Source: Nocardia jinanensis
GTDB lineage: Bacteria > Actinomycetota > Actinomycetes > Mycobacteriales > Mycobacteriaceae
DNA: 64,000 bases
Direction: 5' to 3'
Assembly (NCBI RefSeq): GCF_014645735.1
Contig: NZ_BMMH01000005.1
Coordinates: 1-64,000, forward strand
Made by a program: the position numbers and the translations under genes. Position 1 is the stretch's first letter. Each line of letters begins with the position of its first letter. Shown here piece by piece: positions 26,299 through 34,248 of this stretch. The notes under the pieces are model-generated. The model was given only the letters and a program-made list of their open reading frames with translations. It ran no database searches and was not told the DNA's origin.

Positions 26299-26315
26299 AC
26301 TAAACTTAGTTTAGT
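26299..26315. promoter_or_regulatory. TetR-type operator: perfect 7-3-7 inverted repeat
   Basis: ACTAAAC-TTA-GTTTAGT is a perfect palindrome covering the predicted transcription start. A second small palindrome, AACTAGTT, lies at 26326-26333. The AT-rich repeats stand out against very GC-rich surroundings. Repression by the adjacent TetR protein is inferred from position. Confidence 0.65.
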
Positions 26316-26347
26316 TACATTTGCTAACTAGTTCGGGAAGGTCTGAC

Positions 26348-26542
26348 ATGAAAATCTCTCTGGACATCGATAAGTGCTGCGGTGCAGGTCAGTGCGTCTT
26401 TGCCGCCCCCGAGGTGTTCGACCAGCGGGAGGACGACGGCGTCGTCTTCCTGCTGGACACCGATCCACCGCCCGCGCAACTGACCGCCGTCCGCGAGGCC
26501 GCCGCGGTGTGCCCCGCCGCCGTGATCGGCGTTCGCGAATGA
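26348..26542 (+). CDS. [3Fe-4S] ferredoxin, CxxAxxC type
   Basis: A 64-residue ferredoxin with C10 and C16 in KCCGAGQC, an extra C11, and C55 in VCPAAV. Ala13 takes the place of the fourth ligand, as in many P450-associated [3Fe-4S] ferredoxins. ATG at 26348 has GGAAGG upstream. Its stop overlaps the reductase ATG (ATGA). It is the predicted electron donor to the P450 at 28.6 kb. Confidence 0.92.
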   Translation: MKISLDIDKCCGAGQCVFAAPEVFDQREDDGVVFLLDTDPPPAQLTAVREAAAVCPAAVIGVRE

Positions 26543-27393
26543 ACGCCGATCCGCCGGAATCCGTCGTCATCGTGGGTGCCTCCGCCGCCGGTCTGAGCGT
26601 CGCCGAAGGGCTGCGGCGCGCCGGGTACACGGGTCGGGTGACAGTGATCGGCGAGGAGCAGCACCAGCCCTACGACCGGCCTCCGCTGTCCAAACAGCTC
26701 CTTGCTGAGGGCTGGGACACCGAGCGGGTGTTCTTGCGCACTCCGGAGGACATTGCCGGACTCGACCTCGATCTCCGGCTGGGTCGGCGGGCCGTCGGCC
26801 TGGACATCAGGGACCGACGGGTCGCGCTCTCCGGTGGAGAGGAGGTGGGCTACGACGCCCTGGTGGTGGCCACCGGGGTCGCCGCACGCCGGCTGCGGGG
26901 AACGGAGGGGGTCGCAGGCGTCCATTCGCTGCGCACCCTGGAGGATGCTCTGGCGTTCCGCGACGCACTGCGTATGCAGCCGAGGCTTGTCATTGTCGGC
27001 TCCGGATTCGTCGGCGCCGAGGCGGCCGCGGTCGCCCGCACGTTGGGCGCCGAGGTCACGATGGTCACCGACGCCGCCGCGCCACTGGCCGACGCGCTGG
27101 GTAGCGAACTGGGCACGATGCTCACCGAGGTCCATCGAGATCACGGCGTCCGAATCGAGACCGACGCACTTGTCGACTCGGTACCGACCGAATCCGGCCG
27201 GGCCACCGGCGTGCGCCTCGTCGACGGGCGGACGATCGACGCCGACTGCGTTCTGGTCGGCATAGGCGCGGTGCCCAATACCGACTGGCTCACCGGCAGC
27301 GGTGTGCCGGTGCCGCGCGTCACCCGTGGCTACCGCCGGCATGTCACCGAGCGCACGCCCATCGAATCGCTTCTTACAGTGGGGATCTCCTGA
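26539..27393 (+). CDS. Ferredoxin reductase (FAD-dependent), naturally short or truncated
   Basis: A 284-residue protein matching the N-terminal two thirds of rhodocoxin/putidaredoxin-type reductases. It has the FAD motif VIVGASAAGLSVAEGLRRAG, YDRPPLSKQLL, and the NADH motif VIVGSGFVGAEAAAVARTLG. It ends with VGIGAVPNTDWL and a non-homologous basic tail. Family members are about 400 residues. The second FAD-contacting motif (TxxPxxYAAGD) and the C-terminal reductase domain are absent; the full-length relative at 58.2 kb in this window has both. Neither other frame restores them. The stop is coupled to the next gene (TGATG), so the short form seems to be the translated product. Whether it is active is open. 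Confidence 0.75.
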   Translation: MNADPPESVVIVGASAAGLSVAEGLRRAGYTGRVTVIGEEQHQPYDRPPLSKQLLAEGWDTERVFLRTPEDIAGLDLDLRLGRRAVGLDIRDRRVALSGGEEVGYDALVVATGVAARRLRGTEGVAGVHSLRTLEDALAFRDALRMQPRLVIVGSGFVGAEAAAVARTLGAEVTMVTDAAAPLADALGSELGTMLTEVHRDHGVRIETDALVDSVPTESGRATGVRLVDGRTIDADCVLVGIGAVPNTDWLTGSGVPVPRVTRGYRRHVTERTPIESLLTVGIS

Positions 27394-28610
27394 TGACACA
27401 GCAACAACTGCGAGCCGGGGTGGTCGGCCTCGGCATGATCGGCGGCGGTGTCGCCGTCAGCCTGGCCCGAAGCGGTCGTATCCCGGCCGTCTACGATATC
27501 CGGCCCGACGCCGCGGATGCGTTGACCGGTGTCCCCGCACCGTTCGACTCTCCCGCCCAGGTGGCACGGGAAAGTGACGTGGTGATGGTCGCGGTGGTCG
27601 ACGCCGACCAGGCACGCGCGGTGATAGCCGGGCCCGACGGCGTGCTGGCCGGAGCTCCTCCGGGACTGATCGTGGTGCTGCTGTCCACGGTGGCACTGCC
27701 CGTGGTCCGCGAGCTCGATCAGCTCTGCGCCGAGCACGGGGTCGGATTCCTGGATTGCGGCGTGACGCCCGGGGACAAGGCCGCCGAGAACGGCATGGTC
27801 GCCATCCTCGGCGGCGACGACGCGGTGGTCTCCACCGCGCTGCCGGTCCTGCAAGCCTGGGCAAAGAAGGTGGTGCACTGCGGTCCACTGGGCGCCGGCA
27901 TGGCCACCAAGATCGCCCGCAACGTCGTCACCTACGGAAGCTGGCACACCGTCACCGAGGCCGCCGCCCTGGCCGCCGCGGCCGGGGTCGACCCGGCGAA
28001 ATTGGCCGAGGTGATCGAGAGTGCGGACCCGCAGGGGCGCACTCTGCTGCAACTCCTGCATATGCGTGGTGCCGACGGCGACTTGCCCGAGGAGCTCGGC
28101 CGCAAGATCGAACCGCTCATGACCAAGGACCTGGCCGCAGCCCGGGATCTGGCCGCCGAGCTGGGCGTAGAGATTCCTCTCGCCGACGTCGCCAGAACCT
28201 ATGTGCGCGAGACGCTCGGCCTCCCGCCGGCGGCATCGAACAGCGCCGCGCGCGACCGCGGTCTGGCCATGATGGACGCCGTCTACGGCCCGGACTTCGG
28301 ACAGAACCTGCCCGACAGCGCCAGCCCGTTCACCGACACCACGGTCGAGCACCTCTTCGCCGAGGTATGGACCCGGCCGGGTCTCGATATCCGTGACCGA
28401 CGGCTACTGGTGCTCGGCGCGACCGCCGCCCTCGGCCGCCCCGACCTCGTACAGATCCAGGTGCGCGGCGCTCTCGCCAACCACGAACTGACCCCCGACC
28501 AACTACGCGAAGCCACTCTCCAACTCGCCTACTACGTCGGCTGGGGCAATGCCACAGCTACCCACCAGGGCGTCGAAGCCGCCCTGGCCGACACCTTGCA
28601 GGAGAAGTAA
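27393..28610 (+). CDS. Fusion: 3-hydroxyisobutyrate-dehydrogenase-like protein with C-terminal carboxymuconolactone-decarboxylase domain
   Basis: A 405-residue two-domain protein. Residues 1 to about 290 form an NAD(P)-binding 6-phosphogluconate/3-hydroxyisobutyrate dehydrogenase-type enzyme: VVGLGMIGGGVAVSLARSG, FLDCGVTPGDKAAENG and catalytic-lysine region KIARNVVTYG. Residues 310-405 form a carboxymuconolactone decarboxylase/AhpD-like helical domain (LVLGATAALGRPDLVQIQV, YVGWGNATATHQGVEAAL) without the CxxC peroxidase cysteines. The single reading frame has no sign of a frameshift. The pairing suggests sequential steps on one substrate: oxidation of a hydroxy acid, then decarboxylation or tautomerisation. 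It overlaps both neighbours by one base in a P450 operon. Confidence 0.85.
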   Translation: MTQQQLRAGVVGLGMIGGGVAVSLARSGRIPAVYDIRPDAADALTGVPAPFDSPAQVARESDVVMVAVVDADQARAVIAGPDGVLAGAPPGLIVVLLSTVALPVVRELDQLCAEHGVGFLDCGVTPGDKAAENGMVAILGGDDAVVSTALPVLQAWAKKVVHCGPLGAGMATKIARNVVTYGSWHTVTEAAALAAAAGVDPAKLAEVIESADPQGRTLLQLLHMRGADGDLPEELGRKIEPLMTKDLAAARDLAAELGVEIPLADVARTYVRETLGLPPAASNSAARDRGLAMMDAVYGPDFGQNLPDSASPFTDTTVEHLFAEVWTRPGLDIRDRRLLVLGATAALGRPDLVQIQVRGALANHELTPDQLREATLQLAYYVGWGNATATHQGVEAALADTLQEK

Positions 28611-29824
28611 TGATCGAGAGCATCCTCCATCAGCCGGTCACTCGCTCCACCGCCGCACCACTGGACCCGCCGGTCGAATATCACCAGCTGCGCGAGGACA
28701 AGCCGGTGCACCGTGTCTGCTTCCCCAACGGGCTCGAGGGCTGGCTGGTCACCCGCTTCGAGGAGGGCAGCACGGTTTTCGGCGATCCACGGTTCACTGC
28801 CCGCCGCCAACGCCACGACACCCTGCCCGGCGAGACCGGCCACGACACACCCTTCGACCCGGTCTTCGTGATGATGGACGAACCCGACCACAGCCTCTAC
28901 CGACGCCTGTTGTCAGGACGGTTCACCCCGAAGAGCGTGCAGAACCGGCTCCAGCCCTACATCGATCAGATCGTCGACCAGCATCTCGACGCGATCGCGG
29001 CCGGCCCGGAAACATTCGACTTCGTTCAGGCCATATCGCTGCCCATTCCCTGCTTGGTGATCTGCGAACTCCTCGGCGTCCCCTACGCGGACCGCGACGA
29101 GTTCCACCACGCTACCGAGGCCCTGATGGACATGGGTAACACCCGCGCCGAACGCGATCGCGGCGCGCACTGGCTGATCGACTACATCACCGACCTGATC
29201 GCGGAAAAGAAGCGCAGCAACACCACGGGCGACCTGCTCGCCGAACTCATCGCCGCACAACGCGCGGATGCCTCCTTCGTCACCGACAGCCAGCTCATCG
29301 GCATGGGCGTGCTCCTGCTGTTCGCCGGACACGACACCACCGCCGCCATGCTCGGACTGTCCGCGTACACCCTGCTCACCCACCCCGAACAACGCCGCCA
29401 CCTCATCGACCACACGGACGAACCGCTGAAAGTGGGCACGATGGTCGAGGAGCTGATGCGCTACCTGACCATCGTCCAGTTCGGCCTGGGCCGGGTCGCT
29501 CTGCAAGACGTGGAACTCGGCGACGCCCGGATCGGCAAGGGCGACCTCGTCGTAGTGGCGATGAACGCCGCGAACCGGGACCCGCGGGTCTTCACCGACC
29601 CCGATATTCCCGATTTCGAGCGAAAGATGACCCGCCACCTCGCCTTCGGCTACGGAGTCCATCAATGCCTCGGCCAGAACGTAGCCCGCGCCGAACTGAA
29701 GACCGTGCTGCCCAAACTCTTCCAGCGCTTCCCCGAGCTACGCTTGGCCGTACCAGCGGACGAGGTCCCCATGGACGTCACCGGCACCAACTACGGAGTG
29801 AAAAAACTGCTGGTCACCCGGTGA
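28610..29824 (+). CDS. Cytochrome P450 (CYP105-like)
   Basis: A 404-residue P450. The I-helix segment is LLFAGHDTTAAM (AGHDTT at 239-244), ExxR is E281/R284, and the heme loop FGYGVHQCLGQNVARAEL has C353 as ligand. The form is that of actinomycete CYP105/CYP107-like enzymes. TAATG coupling joins it to the preceding gene, and the operon supplies a matching [3Fe-4S] ferredoxin. It is the terminal gene of the unit. The TetR regulator upstream suggests that this P450 handles the inducing compound. The substrate is unknown. Confidence 0.93.
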   Translation: MIESILHQPVTRSTAAPLDPPVEYHQLREDKPVHRVCFPNGLEGWLVTRFEEGSTVFGDPRFTARRQRHDTLPGETGHDTPFDPVFVMMDEPDHSLYRRLLSGRFTPKSVQNRLQPYIDQIVDQHLDAIAAGPETFDFVQAISLPIPCLVICELLGVPYADRDEFHHATEALMDMGNTRAERDRGAHWLIDYITDLIAEKKRSNTTGDLLAELIAAQRADASFVTDSQLIGMGVLLLFAGHDTTAAMLGLSAYTLLTHPEQRRHLIDHTDEPLKVGTMVEELMRYLTIVQFGLGRVALQDVELGDARIGKGDLVVVAMNAANRDPRVFTDPDIPDFERKMTRHLAFGYGVHQCLGQNVARAELKTVLPKLFQRFPELRLAVPADEVPMDVTGTNYGVKKLLVTR

Positions 29825-29872
29825 CCGGCAAGTATTGCGTAGCGAACGGGGCTGTCGAGGCACGCTCTGGTG

Positions 29873-31000
29873 TCACTGCACAATTCCGCGCCGGACTTCG
29901 GACGCGGTTCCCAGCGGCCCGCCTCGAACCGGCGGCGATATGACCGGTGCGGAATCGTGCGAACTGGTAGCGATTCCGAAGGCAGCCAAGGTCTCGGCCA
30001 TACCCGGCACCGGCACGAGTAGTTCTGCACCGATCAGACCCATGTCTCGAATGATCTGAGCGATATCGGCGATACGCCCGTCGTGGTTGCGGGCGTAGCC
30101 GAGGTCGAGGCTGTTGACCCGGCGTTCGACGATGATCACGTCGCTCCCGGACGCGGAGAGGTGAGCGAACAGCGTCTGCAGGTCGGTGTCGGCGGGATGG
30201 GCATGGGGCGCGAAGTCACGTTCTCGGTACACGTGCACCATCGGGTCGCCCCTGCCGTCCGGCTGGTCGATCCGATACGCGACATAATTCGATCCAGTTG
30301 CAGTGCTGTGGAATCCGGTCGCACAGAGGACTCCGAACGGTGTACCGCGTCGTTCGGTGAAGCAGGTGCGCACATGGTCTTCGCTGACCCGACGGTAGGC
30401 AGCGACGTCGTCGACCGTGACCCAGTTCAAGTGGTGTGCGCGGGCGAACTCGCGGCATTCGGCGGCGCCGGCGATGGCGGCAGGGTCCTTGTCCGATACG
30501 AGGGCCGCGAACGCTACCACCCGGTGCAGCCCGGCCAGGCCGGCCAGGTCGGTGCCGGCTTCGGCCGGACCGCGGTGGCCGAGAACTCCGTCGGCGACGG
30601 CCCGAACCGGTATCACGTGCCCTGGGCGGGTGAACTCGGTGGCGGTGCTGTGCGGATCGGCCAACTGCCGCAACGTGTCGGCCCGATCACTCGCCGAGAT
30701 CCCGGTACCGCTGCCGACGGCATCGACCGATACCGTGTGGTTGCTGCCCGAGAGGCCCGGGACCGCTCCGACCATCGGCGGCAGTCCTATTCGATCGCAG
30801 TGGGTTCCGGTGAGGCCGGCGCAGAGGAATCCGGAGCTGTACCGCACCATGAAGGCCACGGTTGTCGTAGTCGCTTTTTCGGCAGCGGCGAGCAGATATC
30901 CATCGGGGTCGGTGCCGGGGCTTCCGATCAGCACGGTCGGACACCCCGCAGCGAGGTCGGACAGCACTCGATGCACGCGGTGGACGGGGGAACTGTCCAT
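29873..31000 (-). CDS. RibB-RibA-like protein with both catalytic motifs lost
   Basis: A 375-residue protein whose layout matches bifunctional RibBA. Residues 1-205 align with dihydroxybutanone-phosphate synthase: AAAEKATTTTVAFMVRYSSG, GISASDRADTLRQLADP, RPGHVIPVRA. Residues 206-350 follow the GTP cyclohydrolase II course (TPFGVLCATGF, IAQIIRDMGLIGAELL). The catalytic DDEDRENEGD segment is replaced by GSPGTDPDGY, GHTEA by GPAEA, and the cyclohydrolase zinc cysteines and RQEGRGIGL are replaced by unrelated residues. RPGHV and GISA remain. The ATG has GGAGG 7 bases upstream, so it is a translated gene rather than decay. It may be a ligand-binding pseudoenzyme or have a new reaction. Confidence 0.75.
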   Translation of the reverse strand: MDSSPVHRVHRVLSDLAAGCPTVLIGSPGTDPDGYLLAAAEKATTTTVAFMVRYSSGFLCAGLTGTHCDRIGLPPMVGAVPGLSGSNHTVSVDAVGSGTGISASDRADTLRQLADPHSTATEFTRPGHVIPVRAVADGVLGHRGPAEAGTDLAGLAGLHRVVAFAALVSDKDPAAIAGAAECREFARAHHLNWVTVDDVAAYRRVSEDHVRTCFTERRGTPFGVLCATGFHSTATGSNYVAYRIDQPDGRGDPMVHVYRERDFAPHAHPADTDLQTLFAHLSASGSDVIIVERRVNSLDLGYARNHDGRIADIAQIIRDMGLIGAELLVPVPGMAETLAAFGIATSSHDSAPVISPPVRGGPLGTASEVRRGIVQ

Positions 31001-31016
31001 GGTCGGACCTCCGTTT

Positions 31017-31250
31017 CTACGGGCGCGTACCCGACTGGTGTCGGGCGAAGTCCGCGACCGCGACGACCTCGGCGAAACCGCAATCGCGCATGACCTCGAT
31101 CCCGATCTCGTGCAGACGCGGCGTCCGGGCGGCGCAGCAATCGCCGAGCAGGGTGACCTCCAAGTCGCGCATGGTCGCCGATCGCACGGTGGTCTCGACG
31201 CAGATGACCATCGACGCTTTCATCACACAATCTCCGATCCGGGTTGTTCA
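31017..31250 (-). pseudogene. C-terminal remnant of an isochorismatase-like cysteine hydrolase
   Basis: On the minus strand the frame encodes MVICVETTVRSATMRDLEV, then LLGDCCAARTPRLHEIG and FAEVVAVAD. This is the end of an isochorismatase/nicotinamidase-fold hydrolase, including the catalytic-cysteine strand (CVE.T.R.A). An in-frame stop about 26 codons before that segment cuts off the N-terminal half, and the quinone-oxidoreductase-like gene begins its 3' end at 31325, leaving no room for it. The piece is therefore a remnant unless it is expressed as a 69-residue peptide from the ATG at 31226. Confidence 0.6.
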
Positions 31251-31324
31251 GTACGAGGGCAAGTCGCCACATCGCCCCCGAAGACGGTGTCGGCCGTGAC
31301 CGGTCCGCCTGCTCCAGCGCCCGC

Positions 31325-32272
31325 TCAGGAGAAGTCCAGGACGATCCGCCCGCGTAGACCGCCCGCGGCGACCATGCGGTGGGCCGCCGCGGCCCGGTCG
31401 GGCGAGAGGACATGGGCTACTCGGGGGCTGATGACACCCGACTCCGCCTGCTCGCACAGCCACTGAAGCGCGGTGGTGTCCGCGATCCGTGTGGAGACGA
31501 ATATCGGGTGCACGGTGATCTCCCGCTCGGCCGGACCCCGCCAGCCTCGGAACGAGGCCACAGCTCCCTCTGCGGCGACCGCGGGCAGGAGGGCCGCCTC
31601 CAACAGCGCCGCGTCCACGACGCCGTCGACGCCGCCTGGAACCCGGTCGAGCACGGCGTCGACGAAACCGGCACCGCGCGGGAGCACAGTATCGGCGCCC
31701 AGACCGCGGACGAGGGAGACATCCTCGGGTCCGGCGTCCGCCACGACCACGAACCCTTGCGCCTTCGCGAGCTGAACAGCGTAGCCGCCCAGGACACCGG
31801 CGGCGCCGGTCACCAGAACCGTCCGCCCCACCGACAGGTGGAGTGCGTCGAGCCCCAACCGGGCAGTCAGGGCGTTCATGAGCACCGTCGCGGCGGCACT
31901 GGACTGCAACCCGTTCGGCGCGTGTACAACCGATCCGACCGGCACGATGATGTGCTCGGCATAGGCGCCGCCGCCCGTGGTCAGCGGGTCGACGACGGCG
32001 ACCACGGCGTCGCCGACGGCGAGGCGGCCATCGCAGTCGGGACCGACCGCATCGACGACCCCGGCGGCATCCATGCCGGGCACGTACGGGGGCCCGGGCA
32101 GGACACGCTCACCCAGTGGCATGCGCCCGGCTCGCAGGACGAGGTCGGTGGGGTTGACGGCGGCGTGATGGACCCGAATCCCGACCTGCCCCGGCCCCGG
32201 CTGCGGGACCGGCATCTCGACCACCTCGAGGACCTCCGGTCCCCCGAAAGTATGGCTGCCCACAACTCTCAC
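31325..32272 (-). CDS. MDR-family NADPH:quinone oxidoreductase-like protein
   Basis: A 315-residue zinc-free medium-chain reductase. The N-terminal GroES-like half contains AAVNPTDLVLRAG and YVPGMDAAGVVDAVG. The NADPH-binding half has VLVTGAAGVLGGYAVQLAKA. The zinc-ligand cysteines of alcohol dehydrogenases are absent. GTG at 32272 follows AAGGAG by 5 bases; the longer open frame is unsupported. It could reduce an enone or quinone formed by neighbouring oxygenases. It lies alone between the RibBA-like gene and a long gene-free stretch. Confidence 0.87.
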   Translation of the reverse strand: MRVVGSHTFGGPEVLEVVEMPVPQPGPGQVGIRVHHAAVNPTDLVLRAGRMPLGERVLPGPPYVPGMDAAGVVDAVGPDCDGRLAVGDAVVAVVDPLTTGGGAYAEHIIVPVGSVVHAPNGLQSSAAATVLMNALTARLGLDALHLSVGRTVLVTGAAGVLGGYAVQLAKAQGFVVVADAGPEDVSLVRGLGADTVLPRGAGFVDAVLDRVPGGVDGVVDAALLEAALLPAVAAEGAVASFRGWRGPAEREITVHPIFVSTRIADTTALQWLCEQAESGVISPRVAHVLSPDRAAAAHRMVAAGGLRGRIVLDFS

Positions 32273-32703
32273 GGATGCTCCTTCTCGTCTCGGCGCGATT
32301 CCGGCCGGTTCCGACGCCCACTGTCCGCGCCGGGCGCCCGGCTGTGCAATGCGCAGGTCTCGCCCTGCGAGATACCACGACGAGGTCGGCGCGGCGATCG
32401 GAAACCGGGACCGCGATCTCGCCCCACGACGCCGACTCCGGGTTTGCCACGGCGCTGCGACCACCCGGGGTCTCGGTGCGTGGAACGGTGCGGTGGTGCG
32501 GGCACCAACGGCTCGGTCATGGTGAACGCGGTCCCAGCCACGACAGCCGCAGGACGCAGCATGACTACACCGCGAGACGCCGGTCAGCTCGTGCTATCCG
32601 GCGCACTGGGCCCCGTGGTCGCTAGTCGAGCCGGTTCACACATCAGCGCCGAGCTGTCGCATCCGGGATCCGTGACAGCGAATTTCGAAGGGGAGCATCG
32701 ACG
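32273..32703. other. Gene-free stretch upstream of the small-gene run
   Basis: About 430 bp lie between the leftward quinone-oxidoreductase-like gene and a rightward 30-codon ORF. Frames on both strands are arginine- and proline-rich without family likeness. It must contain promoters for both directions, but I found no convincing -35/-10 pair. AAGGGGAG near 32690 is the ribosome site of the small ORF. Confidence 0.45.
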
Positions 32704-32796
32704 ATGAAAAGGACACCGCTCGTAATTCTCGGCTCCAGCGCATGGAGTCCCACAGCGCCCACGGCAGCTCCTTCACCGACTCCGGCGGCCATCTGA
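32704..32796 (+). CDS. Thirty-residue small ORF directly upstream of the ACT-like gene
   Basis: ATG at 32704 has a strong ribosome site (AAGGGGAG, 8 bases upstream) and opens a 30-codon frame that begins MKRTPLVILG and ends in a Pro/Ala/Thr-rich tail. It stops one base before the next ATG. It could be a leader peptide whose translation is coupled to the following gene, or a short peptide product. I found no attenuator hairpin and no recognisable precursor-peptide family. The signal is the ribosome site and spacing, not homology. Confidence 0.45.
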   Translation: MKRTPLVILGSSAWSPTAPTAAPSPTPAAI

Positions 32797-32797
32797 G

Positions 32798-33223
32798 ATG
32801 GACGGTGTCCACGACAGCGTGCGCACATATCGGGAGTCACTCGACGGGAGTACTCGGACCGGAACATGCAAACATGAGAACTGCCCCTCGTCGGTCGCGA
32901 ACCCCGAGGCGGTGATCTCTCCCGGACCCGACGCGGATGCCGAGTCCACAGCGAACTCCGGCACCTGGGTACCGGGTCTTTCGACCAGTGGGCGATGGCT
33001 CGTCCGAGTGGCCCTCACCGACGTCTCGGACAGCTCGACGCTGCTGCGGCTCGTCACCGTCCTCCACACCAGATGCTCCGGGGTGGAGGACCTCGTTTTC
33101 GACGCCGCCCGATCGTCCATGGATGCGACCGTGACGTTACGGCTCGGCGGCCCGGCACGTCTGCGGCAGATGCTGCTCCGATCCGTCGACGTCACCGGAG
33201 TCGCGGTCCGCCCCGCGCGGTGA
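32798..33223 (+). CDS. ACT-like domain protein with disordered N-terminus
   Basis: A 141-residue protein. The first 64 residues are polar and low in pattern. Residues 65-141 resemble an ACT domain: strand RWLVRVALTD, helix SSTLLRLVTVLHTRC, strand VEDLVFDAAR, strand ATVTLRLG. The shape is that of acetolactate-synthase small subunits but without any partner enzyme. It lacks a ribosome site of its own and begins one base after the 30-codon ORF. A homologous stand-alone ACT protein ends the oxygenase operon at 13.8 kb. A small-molecule sensing role is inferred. Confidence 0.5.
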   Translation: MDGVHDSVRTYRESLDGSTRTGTCKHENCPSSVANPEAVISPGPDADAESTANSGTWVPGLSTSGRWLVRVALTDVSDSSTLLRLVTVLHTRCSGVEDLVFDAARSSMDATVTLRLGGPARLRQMLLRSVDVTGVAVRPAR

Positions 33224-33302
33224 ACGCGATATGCGCCCAGCCGACCAGGACCACGCCGGGTGGCCCGCACGACCCATATTTTTCTATCGAAGGACCCATG
33301 CG

Positions 33303-33569
33303 ATGAACGATGACGACAGAATGCTCGCGTTCGCAGTGAAGTGGCGGCACTGGAACGGTGGCCCGGCCGAGGACATCTTCGTCGAGTTCGGCATCGAGAC
33401 AGGACCGTTCTTCCGACGCCTGCGCGGGATCCTCGCCGACCGGCGACGAAACACGTTGCCCCGCGAATTGACCGAACACCTGTGGAGGATCTGCGACAAA
33501 AGGCTTCGCGTTTCCGCAACTACCCGGGTGGATCGACCACACCCACAACGCATCTCGATACAGCGATGA
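33303..33569 (+). CDS. DUF3263-like small protein
   Basis: An 88-residue basic protein. Residues 5-50 (MLAFAVKWRHWNGGPAEDIF, then FGIETGPFFRRLRGIL) resemble actinobacterial DUF3263, a helix-turn-helix-like domain of unknown function. The pattern is a tryptophan-rich first helix, a GxP turn, then a recognition-like helix with FxxRL. AAGGA lies 8 bases before the ATG. The C-terminal tail is basic. If the assignment is right, it may bind DNA and regulate the surrounding small genes. Confidence 0.5.
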   Translation: MNDDDRMLAFAVKWRHWNGGPAEDIFVEFGIETGPFFRRLRGILADRRRNTLPRELTEHLWRICDKRLRVSATTRVDRPHPQRISIQR

Positions 33570-33708
33570 CGTGCCGACGTGCCGACGTACCGTCGCCACG
33601 AGTCCGTCGCGAACGACCCCGTTCCACCACATGACACCACGTCTGTGACGGGCACGCAGCAGCCCTGTCACGCTCTCCCCACCCGCCGCGACGCAAAGGA
33701 GCGCTGCT

Positions 33709-34248
33709 GTGAAAGACACTATGATCACCTCGGGTCCGGGGCCCGTCGAAGACGAAGCCGCCGTACGGGATCTGCTTCTACGGTACTGCCGGGCAGTCGA
33801 CCGAGTGGACCTCGCACTCCTTCGCGACTGCTTCTGGCCGGATGCGACGGTCGACTTCTCCGGGCTCATCCGCGGCGGGATCGACGAGTTCATCGAATGG
33901 CTCGGCACGAACCTGGCCGGCTACTCCTTCACCGTGCACACCCTGTCCAATGTCCTCACGCGCGTTCGCGATGACCGGGGTGTCGGCGAGTCCTACGTCA
34001 TCGCACTCCATGGCGAGCCGAAAGATCTTTCCCGCACCGGATTCCGGTCCGGAGGTCGCTACCTCGACAGATTCGAGCGACGAGACGGCCGGTGGCGGAT
34101 CGCCGCGCGCACCGCCCTCGTCGTGTGGTCCGAGCCGGCCGGATCCGTCGTGGCTCCCGCCGAGGGAGGCGAGTACGGGCCATCCCGGTCCCGACGCGAC
34201 ACCTCCGATGCCTCTTATACCCTCTTCGAGACAGAAGCCATCCGATGA
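33709..34248 (+). CDS. SnoaL-like/NTF2-fold protein
   Basis: A 179-residue protein of the SnoaL_4 type. VRDLLLRYCRAVDRVDLALL and DCFWPDATVDFSG are the family-typical helix and strand with Tyr and Asp. GRYLDRFERRDGRWRIAART forms the last sheet with the conserved Trp-Arg-Ile. GTG at 33709 has AAAGGAG 7 bases upstream. Members include bile-acid dehydratases and polyketide cyclases, and many act on CoA thioesters or steroid-like substrates. The stop overlaps the start of the next small ORF (ATGA). Confidence 0.82.
   Translation: MKDTMITSGPGPVEDEAAVRDLLLRYCRAVDRVDLALLRDCFWPDATVDFSGLIRGGIDEFIEWLGTNLAGYSFTVHTLSNVLTRVRDDRGVGESYVIALHGEPKDLSRTGFRSGGRYLDRFERRDGRWRIAARTALVVWSEPAGSVVAPAEGGEYGPSRSRRDTSDASYTLFETEAIR

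Noticed and set aside
30083..31093. A 336-residue open frame on the plus strand opposite the RibBA-like gene
   Set aside because: The minus-strand frame has a good ribosome site and RibB-type motifs; the plus frame has neither.
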